Counted from the first letter of the stretch, positions 34,655 to 44,021 are shown. The stretch is DNA of 64,000 bases from Gammaproteobacteria bacterium (GCA_011389885.1 JAABTK010000001.1:27637-91636); one strand, 5' to 3'. The notes: a model not told the origin generated them from the letters alone. A program made the numbers and translations.

Positions 34655-35485
34655 CTAAAGCCCCAGGTTATGCCAAATCCGCAACGTCGCCTTGGCCTGG
34701 TTCATGGTGTAAAAATGCAGCCCCGGCGCCCCCTGTTCCAGCAGGCGCGCACACAGCCGGGTCACCACCTCGGCCCCGAAGTCCCGCAGGCTGTCCAAAT
34801 CCTCCCCGAACCCCTCCAGCCGCTTGCGCAGCCAGCGCGGAATCTCCGCCCCGCAGGCATCCGAAAAACGCGCCAACTGCTGATAGTTGGTAATGGGCAT
34901 AATCCCGGGCACAATCGGCAGATCAATCCCCGCCGCCGTGCAACGCTCGACGAAATCGAAGTAACTATCGGCATTATAGAAATACTGAGTGATGGCCGCA
35001 TTGGCGCCCGCCTCCGCCTTGAGCTTGAAGGCCTCCAGATCCGCTTGCGCGTCCTTGGCCTGCGGATGCACCTCAGGGTAAGCGGCCACCTCTAAATGAA
35101 ACCGGTCCCCGGTCTCGGCCCGAATGAACGCCACCAGCTCATTGGCATAGCGAAAATCCCCCGGCTCGCCCATGCCCGAGGGCATATCCCCGCGCAAAGC
35201 CACGATCCGGCGAACCCCCTGCGCCTGATAGTGCGCCAGGATCTCCCGAATCTCCTCCCGATGGGAGCCGATGCAGGACAAATGCGGCGCGGTGTCGATG
35301 CCCTGCTCCCGCAGCCAGGCCACGGCCTCGAAGGTGCGCTCACGGGTGGAACCCCCGGCGCCGTAGGTCACCGAAAAGTATAGCGGATTGACCCGAGCCA
35401 GCTCCCCGACCGCGGCCTGGAGCTTCTGCATGCCGGTCTCGGTTTTAGGGGGGAAGAGTTCGAAACTGAAACTATTGTCAGACAT
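34655..35485 (-). CDS. metF: Methylenetetrahydrofolate reductase
   Basis: 276 residues. MSDNSFSFELFPPKT is the MetF N-terminus with its catalytic Glu; then FSVTYGAGGSTRERT, HLSCIG, IVALRGDMP, 'QYFYNADSYFDFVERC', 'PIVPGIMPITNYQQLARF' and the C-terminal GLHFYTMNQA follow. It reduces 5,10-methylene-THF to 5-methyl-THF for methionine synthesis. I looked for a SAH riboswitch upstream (35486-35680) and did not see one. Confidence 0.96.
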   Translation of the reverse strand: MSDNSFSFELFPPKTETGMQKLQAAVGELARVNPLYFSVTYGAGGSTRERTFEAVAWLREQGIDTAPHLSCIGSHREEIREILAHYQAQGVRRIVALRGDMPSGMGEPGDFRYANELVAFIRAETGDRFHLEVAAYPEVHPQAKDAQADLEAFKLKAEAGANAAITQYFYNADSYFDFVERCTAAGIDLPIVPGIMPITNYQQLARFSDACGAEIPRWLRKRLEGFGEDLDSLRDFGAEVVTRLCARLLEQGAPGLHFYTMNQAKATLRIWHNLGL

Positions 35486-36385
35486 GGTCCTGAGAGGCTC
35501 CTTACAAGGCGAGGTTGAAACGGCCTCAAGCAGGCGTTTCGGAACTTTATCGATAGCGCGCGGCCCCCGGAGGATCCGCCGCCTAGCTGAACAGCAACAG
35601 GCCGGCCGCTATTTTTAACCGGTTGTCGGCCTAAAACCGCCCAAGGGTACAAGCGAAGCGCATGGCGGTCAACGCCCACGACCCCGCCCGCCGCTCAACC
35701 TCGCCCCCCCCTCCGCGGATCACCGCGGGTCCGCCGCCGCGTTAGCGGCCCGCCCCGAGCGCCTGCAGGGGCCGCCGGCGCACCAGCGTCGCCTGGAGTA
35801 CAGGGCCGTGGGTGTCTTCGGCGACGGCGCTCGGAGTATAGCCCGCGGGCTGAGCGGTCCACCCGCGGACCCTGCGTTCCGAAAGCGCCTTACGCCTGCG
35901 CACCAAAAACGCGAACAACACCATTCAGGAACCCAGAGGGCGCAGAGCGCGCGGAGCCGGTGTTGCTGGCTTGGGTTGCGCCCCAGCGCGGGGCCGCCCA
36001 TCCGGCGCCCTAGTACACCGCTCACAAGTAGCGGAAACAGCTTCTCAGAGAGGCTGAGGCTTTAGGCGGACCAAGCAAAGCCCCCAAGCCCGGCTAACGC
36101 CACAATCCCAACGTTGCTTCCGTTACATCGGCGCAGGCCTACTCGGATCGGTTGCTTGCCAGGCTTGTGCGTGACCGTAAGTTGAGAAACACCAGAAAAA
36201 ATAGGAACGAGATCACAGACCGAATGTGAACTGGTTCAAGCAATTAAAAATTCGTTAAAAGAAATGCCGTTTTTGCGACAGAGCGCACAAAAACCGCGTT
36301 GAATATCCTGAAAAAATTCGATAATCTCGCCTCGCGCATTTCAAACCGATGCGTAATTTTTAAGACATAGAAGGAGATATTGAAG
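35486..36385. repeat. Repeat-rich intergenic region
   Basis: It contains a GGAGTACAGGGCC unit (about 35792), the 'GCCTGCGCACCAAAAACGCG' module and a GGAACCCAGAGGGCGCAGAG copy (about 35928-35965). The final ~180 bp, AT-rich (36190-36370), is likely promoter sequence for the ComEA-like gene. No gene is seen. Confidence 0.6.
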
Positions 36386-36658
36386 ATGAAGACGCTTTCT
36401 ATCCTGCTTGGCTCAGTGCTGATGCTAATGGCCAACTTGGTGTTTGCCGCAATGGTGAACATTAACACCGCGGATTGGCAAACCATGGCCGATCAGCTCT
36501 CCGGCATCGGACCGGCCAAGGCCAAGGCCATCGTGCAGTACAGAGAAGCCGATGCCGACGGCTTTAAAACCAAAGACGAACTACTCAACGTCTCGGGCAT
36601 CGGCCCCAAGACCCTGGAGGCCATTCGTGACCAAATAACCCTAGGCGACACCGAATAG
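36386..36658 (+). CDS. ComEA-like helix-hairpin-helix protein
   Basis: 90 residues. Signal peptide (MKTLSILLGSVLMLMANLVFA) and a double helix-hairpin-helix domain: VNINTADWQTMADQLSGIGP, AKAKAIVQYRE, and the second LLNVSGIGPKTLEAIRDQI. This is the periplasmic DNA-binding ComEA type that pulls transforming DNA inward or binds it generally. AAGGAGAT lies about 8 bases before ATG 36386, so this start is preferred over TTG 36380. Confidence 0.88.
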   Translation: MKTLSILLGSVLMLMANLVFAAMVNINTADWQTMADQLSGIGPAKAKAIVQYREADADGFKTKDELLNVSGIGPKTLEAIRDQITLGDTE

Positions 36659-36868
36659 CCGACGGGTAAGCGCGTTCTTCGGAACCACCGAAACCGCATC
36701 CATTCACCGGCCCCCCCCCTTCGCCCGGAGGGGGGAATCGCCACCCCTTGCCGGCCCGTTGTCGGCCTCAACCGCCCGGCGGTGAAGCATGAGCGGCCTC
36801 TGGTTCTCTCATAAAAAACTCAAAGATCCATCAACCTTTCACCGCGTGCCCATCAGGGGCGCTAACAT

Positions 36869-37190
36869 GACCGAAAAGGCCTCGATTGCGGTGTCGATGC
36901 GTTAAACCGTTATTTGCAGGAGTTTGCCAATCCGGATCAAAAGCGTAGTCTGACGCGAGTCTATGTATTGCCGGGCAGCAGCATTATCGGGTATTACTCC
37001 TTGAGCGCCCACTCTGTACCCGGCGATGAGTTGCCTGTAGGTATTTCATTGGGTGTTTATGGCGATGTCCCTTTCATTCTTTCGGGGCGATTGGCGGTCC
37101 ACTCAAGCCGTCAAGATCAGGGGTATGGTGACGCCCTGATCTATCATGCCTTTAAAATCACGCTGCATGCCGCACAGGGTTTCGGGGATT
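36869..37190 (+). pseudogene. Broken GNAT acetyltransferase (TacA-type toxin remnant)
   Basis: The frame reads 'DRKGLDCGVDALNRYLQEFA', then 'TRVYVLPGSSIIGYYSLSAH', 'VPFILSGRLAVHSSRQDQGY', 'GDALIYHAFKITLHAAQ', which is the core of TacA-like GNAT toxins that acetylate aminoacyl-tRNA. The N-terminal start is lost (in-frame stop at 36863). The C-terminal acetyl-CoA-binding end is cut at about 37185 by a CCGCG repeat unit (GTACGCGGGAAGGATTGATT). No DUF1778 antitoxin gene is seen upstream. It is not functional. Confidence 0.75.
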
Positions 37191-37250
37191 CGCTGAAGTA
37201 CGCGGGAAGGATTGATTTCAAGTCTAATTCCGCGTCTTCCGCGTCTTCAT
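37187..37250. repeat. CCGCGTATTCCGCGG-type repeat copy
   Basis: TTCGCTGAAGTACGCGGGAA..TTCCGCGTCTTCCGCG matches the family at 11697-11790 and 15070-15140. Here it forms the 3' break of the GNAT remnant. Confidence 0.6.
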
Positions 37251-37310
37251 GGGCAGGGGCGCTCCCCCGGTGATTTGCTATGGTCGTAAGCTATCAGCGG
37301 CCTCGCTGGA

Positions 37311-37748
37311 TCAGGTCTCCAGCCAAAAGGTGACGGGGCCGTCGTTGATTAGGCGGATTTGCATGTCTGCGCCGAAGATGCCGGTTTGCACGTTGGGGAA
37401 TTCTTGGCGGGCCTGCGCGCAGAGGTAATCGAATAGGCGTTCGCCCGTGGCCGGGTCCGCGGCGGCGGAGAATCCGGGGCGCGCGCCCTTTTTGGTGTCC
37501 GCCGGCAGGGTGAATTGGGGAGCCAGCAGCAGTCCGCCGCGGATGTCGCGCAGGCTGCGGTTCATTCGGCCGGTGTCGTCCGGAAATACCCGATACCCCA
37601 GCAGGCGTTCCAGCAGCCGCCGCGCCTTGGCCTCGTCGTCGCCCCGCTGCACGCCGACTAACACCATCAGGCCGCGCTCGATGGCCCCCACGGCGGCGCC
37701 GTCCACGGTTACCGCGGCCTCGCTGACCCGCTGTAACAGCCCGATCAT
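37311..37748 (-). CDS. dtd: D-aminoacyl-tRNA deacylase
   Basis: 145 residues. MIGLLQRVSEAAVTVDGAAV, then 'LVGVQRGDDEAKARRLLERL', 'LAPQFTLPADTKKGARPGFS', and the C-terminal NDGPVTFWLE (the G-P dipeptide that reads chirality) define DTD. It frees tRNA from D-amino acids. The ATG overlaps the pip stop (ATGA). Confidence 0.94.
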   Translation of the reverse strand: MIGLLQRVSEAAVTVDGAAVGAIERGLMVLVGVQRGDDEAKARRLLERLLGYRVFPDDTGRMNRSLRDIRGGLLLAPQFTLPADTKKGARPGFSAAADPATGERLFDYLCAQARQEFPNVQTGIFGADMQIRLINDGPVTFWLET

Positions 37749-38695
37749 CCCAACTCCCGCGCGAATCGGTCCGCCGCCTCCGCCAGGGCCTTGAGGATCC
37801 CCGGTTCCGCCGCCGAGTGGCCGGCGTCGGGTACGATTTGCAGTTCGGCCTCGGGCCAGGCCCGGTGCAGCTCCCAGGCCGATTCGATGGGGCACACCAT
37901 GTCGTAGCGTCCCTGTACGATCACTCCGGGGATGGGCTTGAGTCGCGGGGCCTGTTCGATCAGTTGCTCGGGTTCGAGAAAGGCGTTGTGGACGAAATAG
38001 TGGTTTTCGATGCGCGCCAGGCTGAGGGCCGTGTGCGGGTCCTCGAAGTGATTCACCACGGCTGGGTTCTGTAGCAGGTTGGCGCAACGGCCTTCCCATT
38101 GCGACCAGGCCTTGGCGGCGGCCATGCGCGCCACCTCGTTGTCGCCGGTGAGGCGGCGATGGTAGGCGCTTACCAGGTCGCCGCGCTCGGCCTGCGGGAT
38201 CGGGGCCAGGAAGTCCTGCCAATAGTCGGGGTAGATGCGGCTGGCGCCCGCTTGGTAGAACCAGTGGATCTCTTTCGGCCGGCACAGAAAGATGCCGCGC
38301 AGGATCAGCCCCAGCACCCGCTCGGGGTGAGTCTCGGCATAGGCCAGGGCCAGGGTGGAGCCCCAGGAGCCGCCGAACACCACCCAGCGCTCGATGCCGA
38401 GGTGTTCGCGGATCCGCTCCAGGTCCGCCGTCAAGTGCCAGGTGGTGTTGTCGCGCAGTTCCGCGTGGGGGCGCGAGCGGCCCGAGCCGCGCTGGTCGAA
38501 GAGGACGATGCGGTAGCGTTCCGGGTCGAAAAAGCGGCGGTGGTAGGGCTCGCAGCCGGCGCCCGGGCCGCCATGGAGGAATACCACGGGCACGCCGTGG
38601 GGATTGCCGCTTTCCTCTAAATAGAGCCGATGTCGGGCGTCCACCGCCAGCTCGGTGCTGCGATTGGGTTGAATGCGGGGGTAGAGCGTGCTCAT
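37745..38695 (-). CDS. pip: Proline iminopeptidase
   Basis: 316 residues, peptidase family S33. 'VFLHGGPGAGCEPYHRRFFD', 'VLFDQRGSGRSRPHAEL', the nucleophile in VFGGSWGSTLALAYAETHPE (Ser110), the Asp in QGRYDMVCP and the catalytic His in DAGHSAAEPG are all present. It releases N-terminal proline from peptides in the cytoplasm. Operon with dtd. Confidence 0.93.
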   Translation of the reverse strand: MSTLYPRIQPNRSTELAVDARHRLYLEESGNPHGVPVVFLHGGPGAGCEPYHRRFFDPERYRIVLFDQRGSGRSRPHAELRDNTTWHLTADLERIREHLGIERWVVFGGSWGSTLALAYAETHPERVLGLILRGIFLCRPKEIHWFYQAGASRIYPDYWQDFLAPIPQAERGDLVSAYHRRLTGDNEVARMAAAKAWSQWEGRCANLLQNPAVVNHFEDPHTALSLARIENHYFVHNAFLEPEQLIEQAPRLKPIPGVIVQGRYDMVCPIESAWELHRAWPEAELQIVPDAGHSAAEPGILKALAEAADRFARELG

Positions 38696-38879
38696 GGGTT
38701 CTCCGTAAAGTTCAGATTTTTCCTACATGGGAATGTGAACGGCGTCACAGTTTGGGTCGGTTTTGTGATGCAAACTAACTACCGTCGCCTACACGGATGC
38801 CAACGGACAGACCCCCAACCCCCTCGTCAGGAAGAGCTTACGGATTTGCGCATTGCCAACCAAGCCCGGCGACGACTCG

Positions 38880-38918
38880 GCCCCTGCAGCGCGGACCTTG
38901 CTGCCGGGGCTTTTTTTT
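38880..38918 (+). terminator. Rho-independent terminator upstream of prfC
   Basis: GCCCCTGCAGC / 9-nt loop / GCTGCCGGGGC with one mismatch, followed by eight T's. The nearest plus-strand gene is prfC, which starts about 85 bp later, and no plus-strand ORF precedes it. This is either a leader attenuator of prfC or the end of a small RNA. Confidence 0.75.
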
Positions 38919-39002
38919 GTCCGTGGCCCGAAATGCGGGATGGTTGCGGGTCCGTTCAAGGGGCTATAATGGCCGGTTTTCGCAACCTGGAACAGCCTCT
39001 TT

Positions 39003-40583
39003 ATGTCACAGTTGCTTGATCAGCTCAAACGCCGCCGCACCTTTGCCATCATATCCCATCCCGACGCCGGCAAGACCACGGTGACCGAAAAGCTGCTCCT
39101 CTACGGGGGCGCCATTCAAATGGCCGGCACCGTCAAGGGGCGCAAGTCCGCCCGTCACGCCACCTCCGACTGGATGGCGATGGAAAAGGAGCGCGGCATT
39201 TCGGTCACGTCCTCGGTGATGCAGTTCCCCCACGGCGACGCGGTGCTCAACCTGCTCGACACCCCGGGCCATGAAGATTTCTCCGAAGACACCTACCGCA
39301 CCCTCACCGCGGTGGACTCGGCGCTGATGGTGATCGACGTGGCCAAGGGCGTAGAGGAGCGCACCATTAAGCTGATGGAGGTCTGCCGCCTGCGCACCAC
39401 GCCGATCCTGACCTTCGTCAACAAGCTCGACCGCGAGGGCCGGGACCCGATGGAGATCCTGGACGAGGTGGAGGACGTGCTGAAGATTCAGTGCGCCCCG
39501 GTGACCTGGCCGATCGGCATGGGCAAGCGCTTTAAGGGCGTGTTCGACCTGCGCAACGAGACCACCTATCTGTTTTCGCCCACCCATGGCGGCCGGGTGC
39601 AGGAGGGCGAGCTGATTCAGGGGTTGGGCAACCCGCGGCTGGACGAGGTGGCGGGCGACCAGGCCGAGGAGCTGCGCGAGGAGATCGAGCTGGTGCGCGG
39701 GGCCAGCCACGGGCTGGATCGCGAGGCCTATATGCACGGCGAGCAGACCCCGGTGTTCTTCGGCTCGGCGATTAACAACTTTGGCATTAAGGAGTTGCTC
39801 GACGCCTTCGTGGAATTCGCCCCGCCGCCGCGTCCGCGGGAGACCAATCAGCGCGAGGTGAGGCCGTCGGAGGATCAGTTCAGCGGCTTTATTTTCAAGA
39901 TCCAGGCCAACATGGACCCGGCCCACCGCGACCGGGTGGCGTTTATGCGCGTCTGTTCCGGTTGCTACACCAAGGGCATGAAGATGCGCCATGTGCGCAT
40001 CGGCAAGACGGTGCAAATCAGCAACGCCATCACCTTTCAGGCCGACGAGCGGCGGCATGTGGAAGAGGCCTGGCCGGGGGACATTATCGGCCTGCACAAC
40101 CACGGCACCATCCAAATCGGCGACACCTTCACCGCTGGCGAAGAGCTGAAGTACGAGGGCATCCCCTATTTCGCGCCGGAGCTTTTTCGGCGCGTGGTGC
40201 TAAAGGACCCGCTGCGCATGAAGGCGCTGCAAAAGGGCGTGCTCCAGCTCTGTGAGGAGGGCGCCACCCAGGTCTTTCGGCCGTTGAAGAACAACGACAT
40301 GATCCTGGGCGCGGTGGGCGTGCTCCAGTTCGAGGTGGCGGCCCAGCGCCTGAAGGACGAATACAACGTGGAGGCCATCGTGGAGCCGATCAGCGTCTCC
40401 ACCGCGCGCTGGGTGCGCTGCGGCGACGCCAAGCTGCTGGAGCGTTTTAAGGAAAAGGCCTTTGAGAGCCTCGCCCTCGACGGCGACGATCAGCTGGTCT
40501 ATCTGGCCCCGACCCGCGTGAACCTGGACCTGACCCGGGAGCGCTGGCCCGAGATCGCGTTCCTGGCCACCCGCGAGTTGTAA
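39003..40583 (+). CDS. prfC: Peptide chain release factor 3
   Basis: 526 residues. GTPase motifs: [19 protein letters not shown] (G1), [12 protein letters not shown] (G2), [13 protein letters not shown] (G3) and [12 protein letters not shown] (G4). The RF3-specific second half includes [20 protein letters not shown] and the domain III ending [19 protein letters not shown]. It recycles RF1/RF2 from the ribosome after termination. Confidence 0.97.
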   Translation: MSQLLDQLKRRRTFAIISHPDAGKTTVTEKLLLYGGAIQMAGTVKGRKSARHATSDWMAMEKERGISVTSSVMQFPHGDAVLNLLDTPGHEDFSEDTYRTLTAVDSALMVIDVAKGVEERTIKLMEVCRLRTTPILTFVNKLDREGRDPMEILDEVEDVLKIQCAPVTWPIGMGKRFKGVFDLRNETTYLFSPTHGGRVQEGELIQGLGNPRLDEVAGDQAEELREEIELVRGASHGLDREAYMHGEQTPVFFGSAINNFGIKELLDAFVEFAPPPRPRETNQREVRPSEDQFSGFIFKIQANMDPAHRDRVAFMRVCSGCYTKGMKMRHVRIGKTVQISNAITFQADERRHVEEAWPGDIIGLHNHGTIQIGDTFTAGEELKYEGIPYFAPELFRRVVLKDPLRMKALQKGVLQLCEEGATQVFRPLKNNDMILGAVGVLQFEVAAQRLKDEYNVEAIVEPISVSTARWVRCGDAKLLERFKEKAFESLALDGDDQLVYLAPTRVNLDLTRERWPEIAFLATREL

Positions 40584-41078
40584 GGCGCCCTGGGGCCGCC
40601 TGGTACGCCTGCGCCTAAAACCCCAGGCGCTGTCGGAACGCAGGGCGCGCGGAGAACCGCAGAGGGTGCCGAGCGGCAAAGGTTTTTCCTTAGCGCCCTT
40701 TGCGTCTTGGCGAGAGGGGGCCTTCGTTGCCGATCGACTTGTGCCAGCATCGCTTGGGTCCGTGCGGGACCGAGGCGAAATGGGCCATTGAACCGCGAAT
40801 GGACGCGAATACCCGCTTCGCTACAGGCGAAACCTGACGCCGCCTTGCGGGGGCGCGACTAGACCCGGGAGCGCCTTGGTCCGTCCGCGCTTTAGCCGGG
40901 CTTGGGGCTTTGTTCGCCTAAGCGCCAACCACCAGCCACCAACCACCGAGTTGAACCACTAAACACGGATGGACGCGGATAGCCGGGTTTGGGGGCATCA
41001 CCGGCTAAAGCCTCGGCCTCCGTTGGGCTTAAAGCCTCGACCTCCGCAAGCGGGGCATCAGGGATTCCGCCAGCCGTT
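40584..41078. repeat. Repeat-rich intergenic region
   Basis: In order: TGGTACGCCTGCGCCTAAAA, the GGAACGCAGGGCGCGCGGAG unit (about 40636), CCCTTTGCGTCTTGGCGAGA (about 40699), the ~115-bp GTGCGGGACCGAGGCGAAAT unit (about 40762-40865) shared with 24.8 kb, and the GTTGAACCACTAAACACGGA unit (about 40950). No gene is seen. Confidence 0.65.
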
Positions 41079-41618
41079 TTATTTGCCCCTTGATGAATCT
41101 CCTTTGAGATTTTCACCGCTCGGGCTATTCTTGTCGCCCAGGGGGTGGAGGGTGGTTGCGGCCGTCTCTTCAAGAAACGGGGTGGTCTCCAGCTCGTGGA
41201 TGTTCATCATCTCCGCCACCCGTTGCAGCGAGGACAAGAGCAAGGTCTGCTCCCATTCGGCGAGTTCATTAAAGCACTGAATAAACTCCTTTTGCAGCAG
41301 GGTCGGCGCCCGGTCTAGGGTCTCTTCGCCGAGGGGCGACAAGGCCACCAGCACCTTGCGCTTGTCGGCGCTGTCGCGGGTGCGGGTGAGAAAACGCTTG
41401 CGTTCCAGCCGATCGAGGATGGAGGTGACGGTGGCCTGGCTGAGACTGACCGAGCGGGCCAGCGCCCCCACGGACAGGCTGCCGGCCTCTCGAATCATGT
41501 GCAGAATCAGCAACTGCGGCCCGGTGAGGCCGGATTCGCGCTCCAGTTTCTTAGAGTGCAAATCAATTGCCCGAATGATCTGCCGCAAGGCGACCAGCAC
41601 TTTTTGGTGGTTCTGCAT
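41079..41618 (-). CDS. ectR: MarR-family regulator of ectoine genes
   Basis: 179 residues. A winged-helix MarR domain: VLVALRQIIRAIDLHSKKLE, TGPQLLILHMIREAGSLSVG, LARSVSLSQATVTSILDRLE, 'RKRFLTRTRDSADKRKVLVA' (wing with the basic RDSADKR). It is divergent from ectA across a 152-bp gap, the arrangement of EctR in halotolerant methylotrophs, where it represses ectABC. The ~40-residue C-terminal tail after FLEETAATTLHPL is longer than in most MarR proteins. Confidence 0.88.
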   Translation of the reverse strand: MQNHQKVLVALRQIIRAIDLHSKKLERESGLTGPQLLILHMIREAGSLSVGALARSVSLSQATVTSILDRLERKRFLTRTRDSADKRKVLVALSPLGEETLDRAPTLLQKEFIQCFNELAEWEQTLLLSSLQRVAEMMNIHELETTPFLEETAATTLHPLGDKNSPSGENLKGDSSRGK

Positions 41619-41701
41619 GCTTTCTTAATCCTGAAAAGGTAATGATTATGTCATAACTGGATGATATACAAGGTGTTTTTCTTCAATCCCGTGCGCCTCG
41701 G

Positions 41702-41730
41702 TTGCATCGAGAATATTAGTGTACTATTAT
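41702..41730 (+). promoter_or_regulatory. Sigma70-like promoter for ectABC
   Basis: TTGCAT (41702-41707), a 17-bp spacer and TATTAT (41725-41730), with ectA ATG 40 bp further on. The AT-rich divergent region (41640-41770) would also hold the EctR operator. Confidence 0.6.
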
Positions 41731-41770
41731 TTATGCCACTAAACGATAGCAAACGACTCAAGAGGATAAG

Positions 41771-42292
41771 ATGTCATACAAAACCAACGATACGGACATT
41801 CTGCTACGCAAGCCCAAACCGGAAGAGGGGCTGGGGATCTATCGCCTGATCGCCAACAGTCCGCCGCTGGACCTCAACTCGGTGTATAACTACTACCTGC
41901 TGACCACCCATTTCGCCGACACCTGCGTGGTGGCGGAACACGGCGGGCAGCCGCGGGGCTTCCTCTCCGCCTATCTGCGGCCCGACGCGCCGCAGGTGCT
42001 GTTCATTTGGCAGGTGGCGGTGGATGCCGCCCTGCGCGGCAAGGGCGTGGCGCGGATGATGCTGTCTTCGGTGATGTCGCGCCCCGAGTGCCAAGGGGTG
42101 GAGTTCATCGAGACCACCGTAGGCCCCTCCAACGCGCCCTCCCGCGCGCTGTTCGAGAGCTTTGCCAAAAAGTGGAACTACCCGCTGGATGTGACCGAGT
42201 TCCTGCCCGCCTCCGCCTTCGGCGAGCTGGAGCACGAGAGCGAAGAGCTGTTGCGCATCGGGCCTGTGGCCCCGCTCGGCGAGAGTCAATAA
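41771..42292 (+). CDS. ectA: Diaminobutyrate acetyltransferase
   Basis: 173 residues, GNAT fold. LLRKPKPEEGLGIYRLIANS, 'PPLDLNSVYNYYLLTTHFAD', then 'VLFIWQVAVDAALRGKGVAR' (acetyl-CoA-binding RGKGVA) and 'TTVGPSNAPSRALFESFAKK' match EctA closely. It acetylates L-2,4-diaminobutyrate, the second ectoine step. First gene of ectABC; strong AAGAGGATAAG ribosome site. Confidence 0.96.
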   Translation: MSYKTNDTDILLRKPKPEEGLGIYRLIANSPPLDLNSVYNYYLLTTHFADTCVVAEHGGQPRGFLSAYLRPDAPQVLFIWQVAVDAALRGKGVARMMLSSVMSRPECQGVEFIETTVGPSNAPSRALFESFAKKWNYPLDVTEFLPASAFGELEHESEELLRIGPVAPLGESQ

Positions 42293-42308
42293 AACCAGGA
42301 GAATAAGC

Positions 42309-43586
42309 ATGAGAATCTTTGAAGAACTCGAGTCGGAGGTCCGCGGTTATGTGCGTTCCTTCCCCGCCATCTTCGACGTCGCCAAGGGCTCGTTCATTTA
42401 CGACGACCAAGGCAACCGCTACATCGATTTTTTCGCCGGCGCCGGGTCGCTGAACTACGGGCATAACAACCCGCTCATCTCCGAGGCGATGATCGAGTAC
42501 CTCAAGCGCGACGGCATCGTGCATGCGCTCGACAAGGCCACCGTGGCCAAGAAGCACTTCCTGCAGAAGTTCCGCGACGTGATCCTCACCCCGCGCAACC
42601 TCAGCTACAAAATCCAGTTCACCGGCCCCACCGGCACCAACGCGGTGGAAACCGCCTTGAAGCTGGCGCGCATGGTGAAGCGGCGTTCGAACGTGATCGC
42701 CTTCACCAACGGCTACCACGGCCTGACCATGGGCGCGCTGGCGGTGACCGGCAACGATTTCTATCGCGACGAGTCCTACGGCGCACGCAACAACGCCGAT
42801 TCGGCGCCCTTCGACGGCTACTTCGGGCCGGACGTAAACACCATCGATTACCTGCGCAAATTCCTGGCCGACGGCTCCAGCGGCATCGACCTGCCGGCGG
42901 CCATTATCACGGAAACGGTGCAGGGCGAGGGCGGCATCAACGTGGCCAGCGCCGAGTGGCTGCGGGAGCTGTCCGAGCTGTGTCACGAGTACGATATCCT
43001 GTTGATTATCGATGACATTCAGGTGGGCAACGGTCGCACCGGGACCTTCTTCAGCTTTGAGGAGGCCGGCATTAAGCCCGACATGGTCACCTTGTCGAAG
43101 TCCATCGGCGGCGGCCTGCCCATGGCGCTGTTGCTGATGCGTCCGGAGCTGGACCAATGGCAGCCGGGCGAGCATACCGGCACCTTTCGCGGCAACAACC
43201 TGGCCTTCGTGGCGGCCGCCGAGGCCCTGAGCTATTGGGAGAACGGCGACTTCTCCGAGCAGATCCAATACAAGGGCCAAATCATGCAGGAAGAGTTGAC
43301 CAAGATCGTGGAGAAATATGCCGATCTGGAGATCGAGCTGCGCGGTCGCGGCATGGTGTGGGGGCTGGACTTCGAGCGCTCCGGTTTCGCCGGGGAAATC
43401 TCCAAAGAAGCCTTTGAAAACAAGCTGATCATCGAACTGGCCGGGGCCGACGACAGCGTGGTCAAGTTCCTGCCGGCGTTGACCATTGAGGAAGAAATCC
43501 TGCGCGAGGGCCTGGGCATCATCGACAAGGCCATCGCGGATCTATTGGAACGCAAGCAACAGGCGCTGACCGGAGGCGGGGCATGA
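42309..43586 (+). CDS. ectB: Diaminobutyrate-2-oxoglutarate aminotransferase
   Basis: 425 residues, class III PLP aminotransferase. MRIFEELESEVRGYVRSFPA, FFAGAGSLNYGHNNP, 'FTGPTGTNAVETALKLARMV', the PLP Asp in LLIIDDIQVGNGRTG and the PLP Lys264 in TLSKSIGGGLPMAL are as in EctB. It makes L-2,4-diaminobutyrate from aspartate semialdehyde. It overlaps ectC by ATGA. Confidence 0.97.
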   Translation: MRIFEELESEVRGYVRSFPAIFDVAKGSFIYDDQGNRYIDFFAGAGSLNYGHNNPLISEAMIEYLKRDGIVHALDKATVAKKHFLQKFRDVILTPRNLSYKIQFTGPTGTNAVETALKLARMVKRRSNVIAFTNGYHGLTMGALAVTGNDFYRDESYGARNNADSAPFDGYFGPDVNTIDYLRKFLADGSSGIDLPAAIITETVQGEGGINVASAEWLRELSELCHEYDILLIIDDIQVGNGRTGTFFSFEEAGIKPDMVTLSKSIGGGLPMALLLMRPELDQWQPGEHTGTFRGNNLAFVAAAEALSYWENGDFSEQIQYKGQIMQEELTKIVEKYADLEIELRGRGMVWGLDFERSGFAGEISKEAFENKLIIELAGADDSVVKFLPALTIEEEILREGLGIIDKAIADLLERKQQALTGGGA

Positions 43587-44008
43587 TCATACGCACCCTT
43601 GAAGAGATCCAGGGCAGCGAACGCGAGGTCCAGGCCGAAAACGGCCATTGGGTCAGCCGCCGCTTCGTGCTCGATGGCGACGGGGCCGGGTTCTCGTTTC
43701 ACGAGACCATCATTAAGGCCGGCACCGAGACCCATATTTGGTACAAAAACCACATCGAGGCGGTGTACTGCGTGGCCGGCGATGGCGAGATTGAAGACCT
43801 CAAGACCGGAGAGGTCCACCCGATCAAGGACGGCACCCTGTACCTGCTCGATCAGCACGACGAGCACCTGCTGCGCGGGGGGAAGGCGGACATGCGCCTG
43901 ATTTGCGCCTTCAATCCGCCGGTGATCGGTCGCGAGCACCATGATGCAGACGGGGCCTACAGCCCGCACCCCGATCACGACCAGTGGGCCGAGCTGCGCA
44001 AGCGTTAA
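43583..44008 (+). CDS. ectC: Ectoine synthase
   Basis: 141 residues, cupin fold. MIIRTLEEIQGSEREVQAEN, 'FSFHETIIKAGTETHIWYKN' (metal Tyr/His), 'HIEAVYCVAGDGEIEDLKTG', 'GTLYLLDQHDEHLLRGGKAD' are the EctC core with the conserved metal and substrate residues. It cyclises N-gamma-acetyl-diaminobutyrate to ectoine. No ectD (hydroxylase) or ask gene follows; a terminator comes 15 bp later. Confidence 0.97.
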   Translation: MIIRTLEEIQGSEREVQAENGHWVSRRFVLDGDGAGFSFHETIIKAGTETHIWYKNHIEAVYCVAGDGEIEDLKTGEVHPIKDGTLYLLDQHDEHLLRGGKADMRLICAFNPPVIGREHHDADGAYSPHPDHDQWAELRKR

Positions 44009-44021
44009 GCTTCAGAGGCGC

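Noticed and set aside
35486..35680. SAH riboswitch upstream of metF
   Set aside because: No match to the conserved cores was found; sequence looks like ordinary leader plus repeats.
42105..43280. Long antisense reading frames across ectB, prfC, sdhA, ccoN and other GC-rich genes
   Set aside because: They mirror third-position G+C of the true genes, show no motifs, and start or stop at random places.
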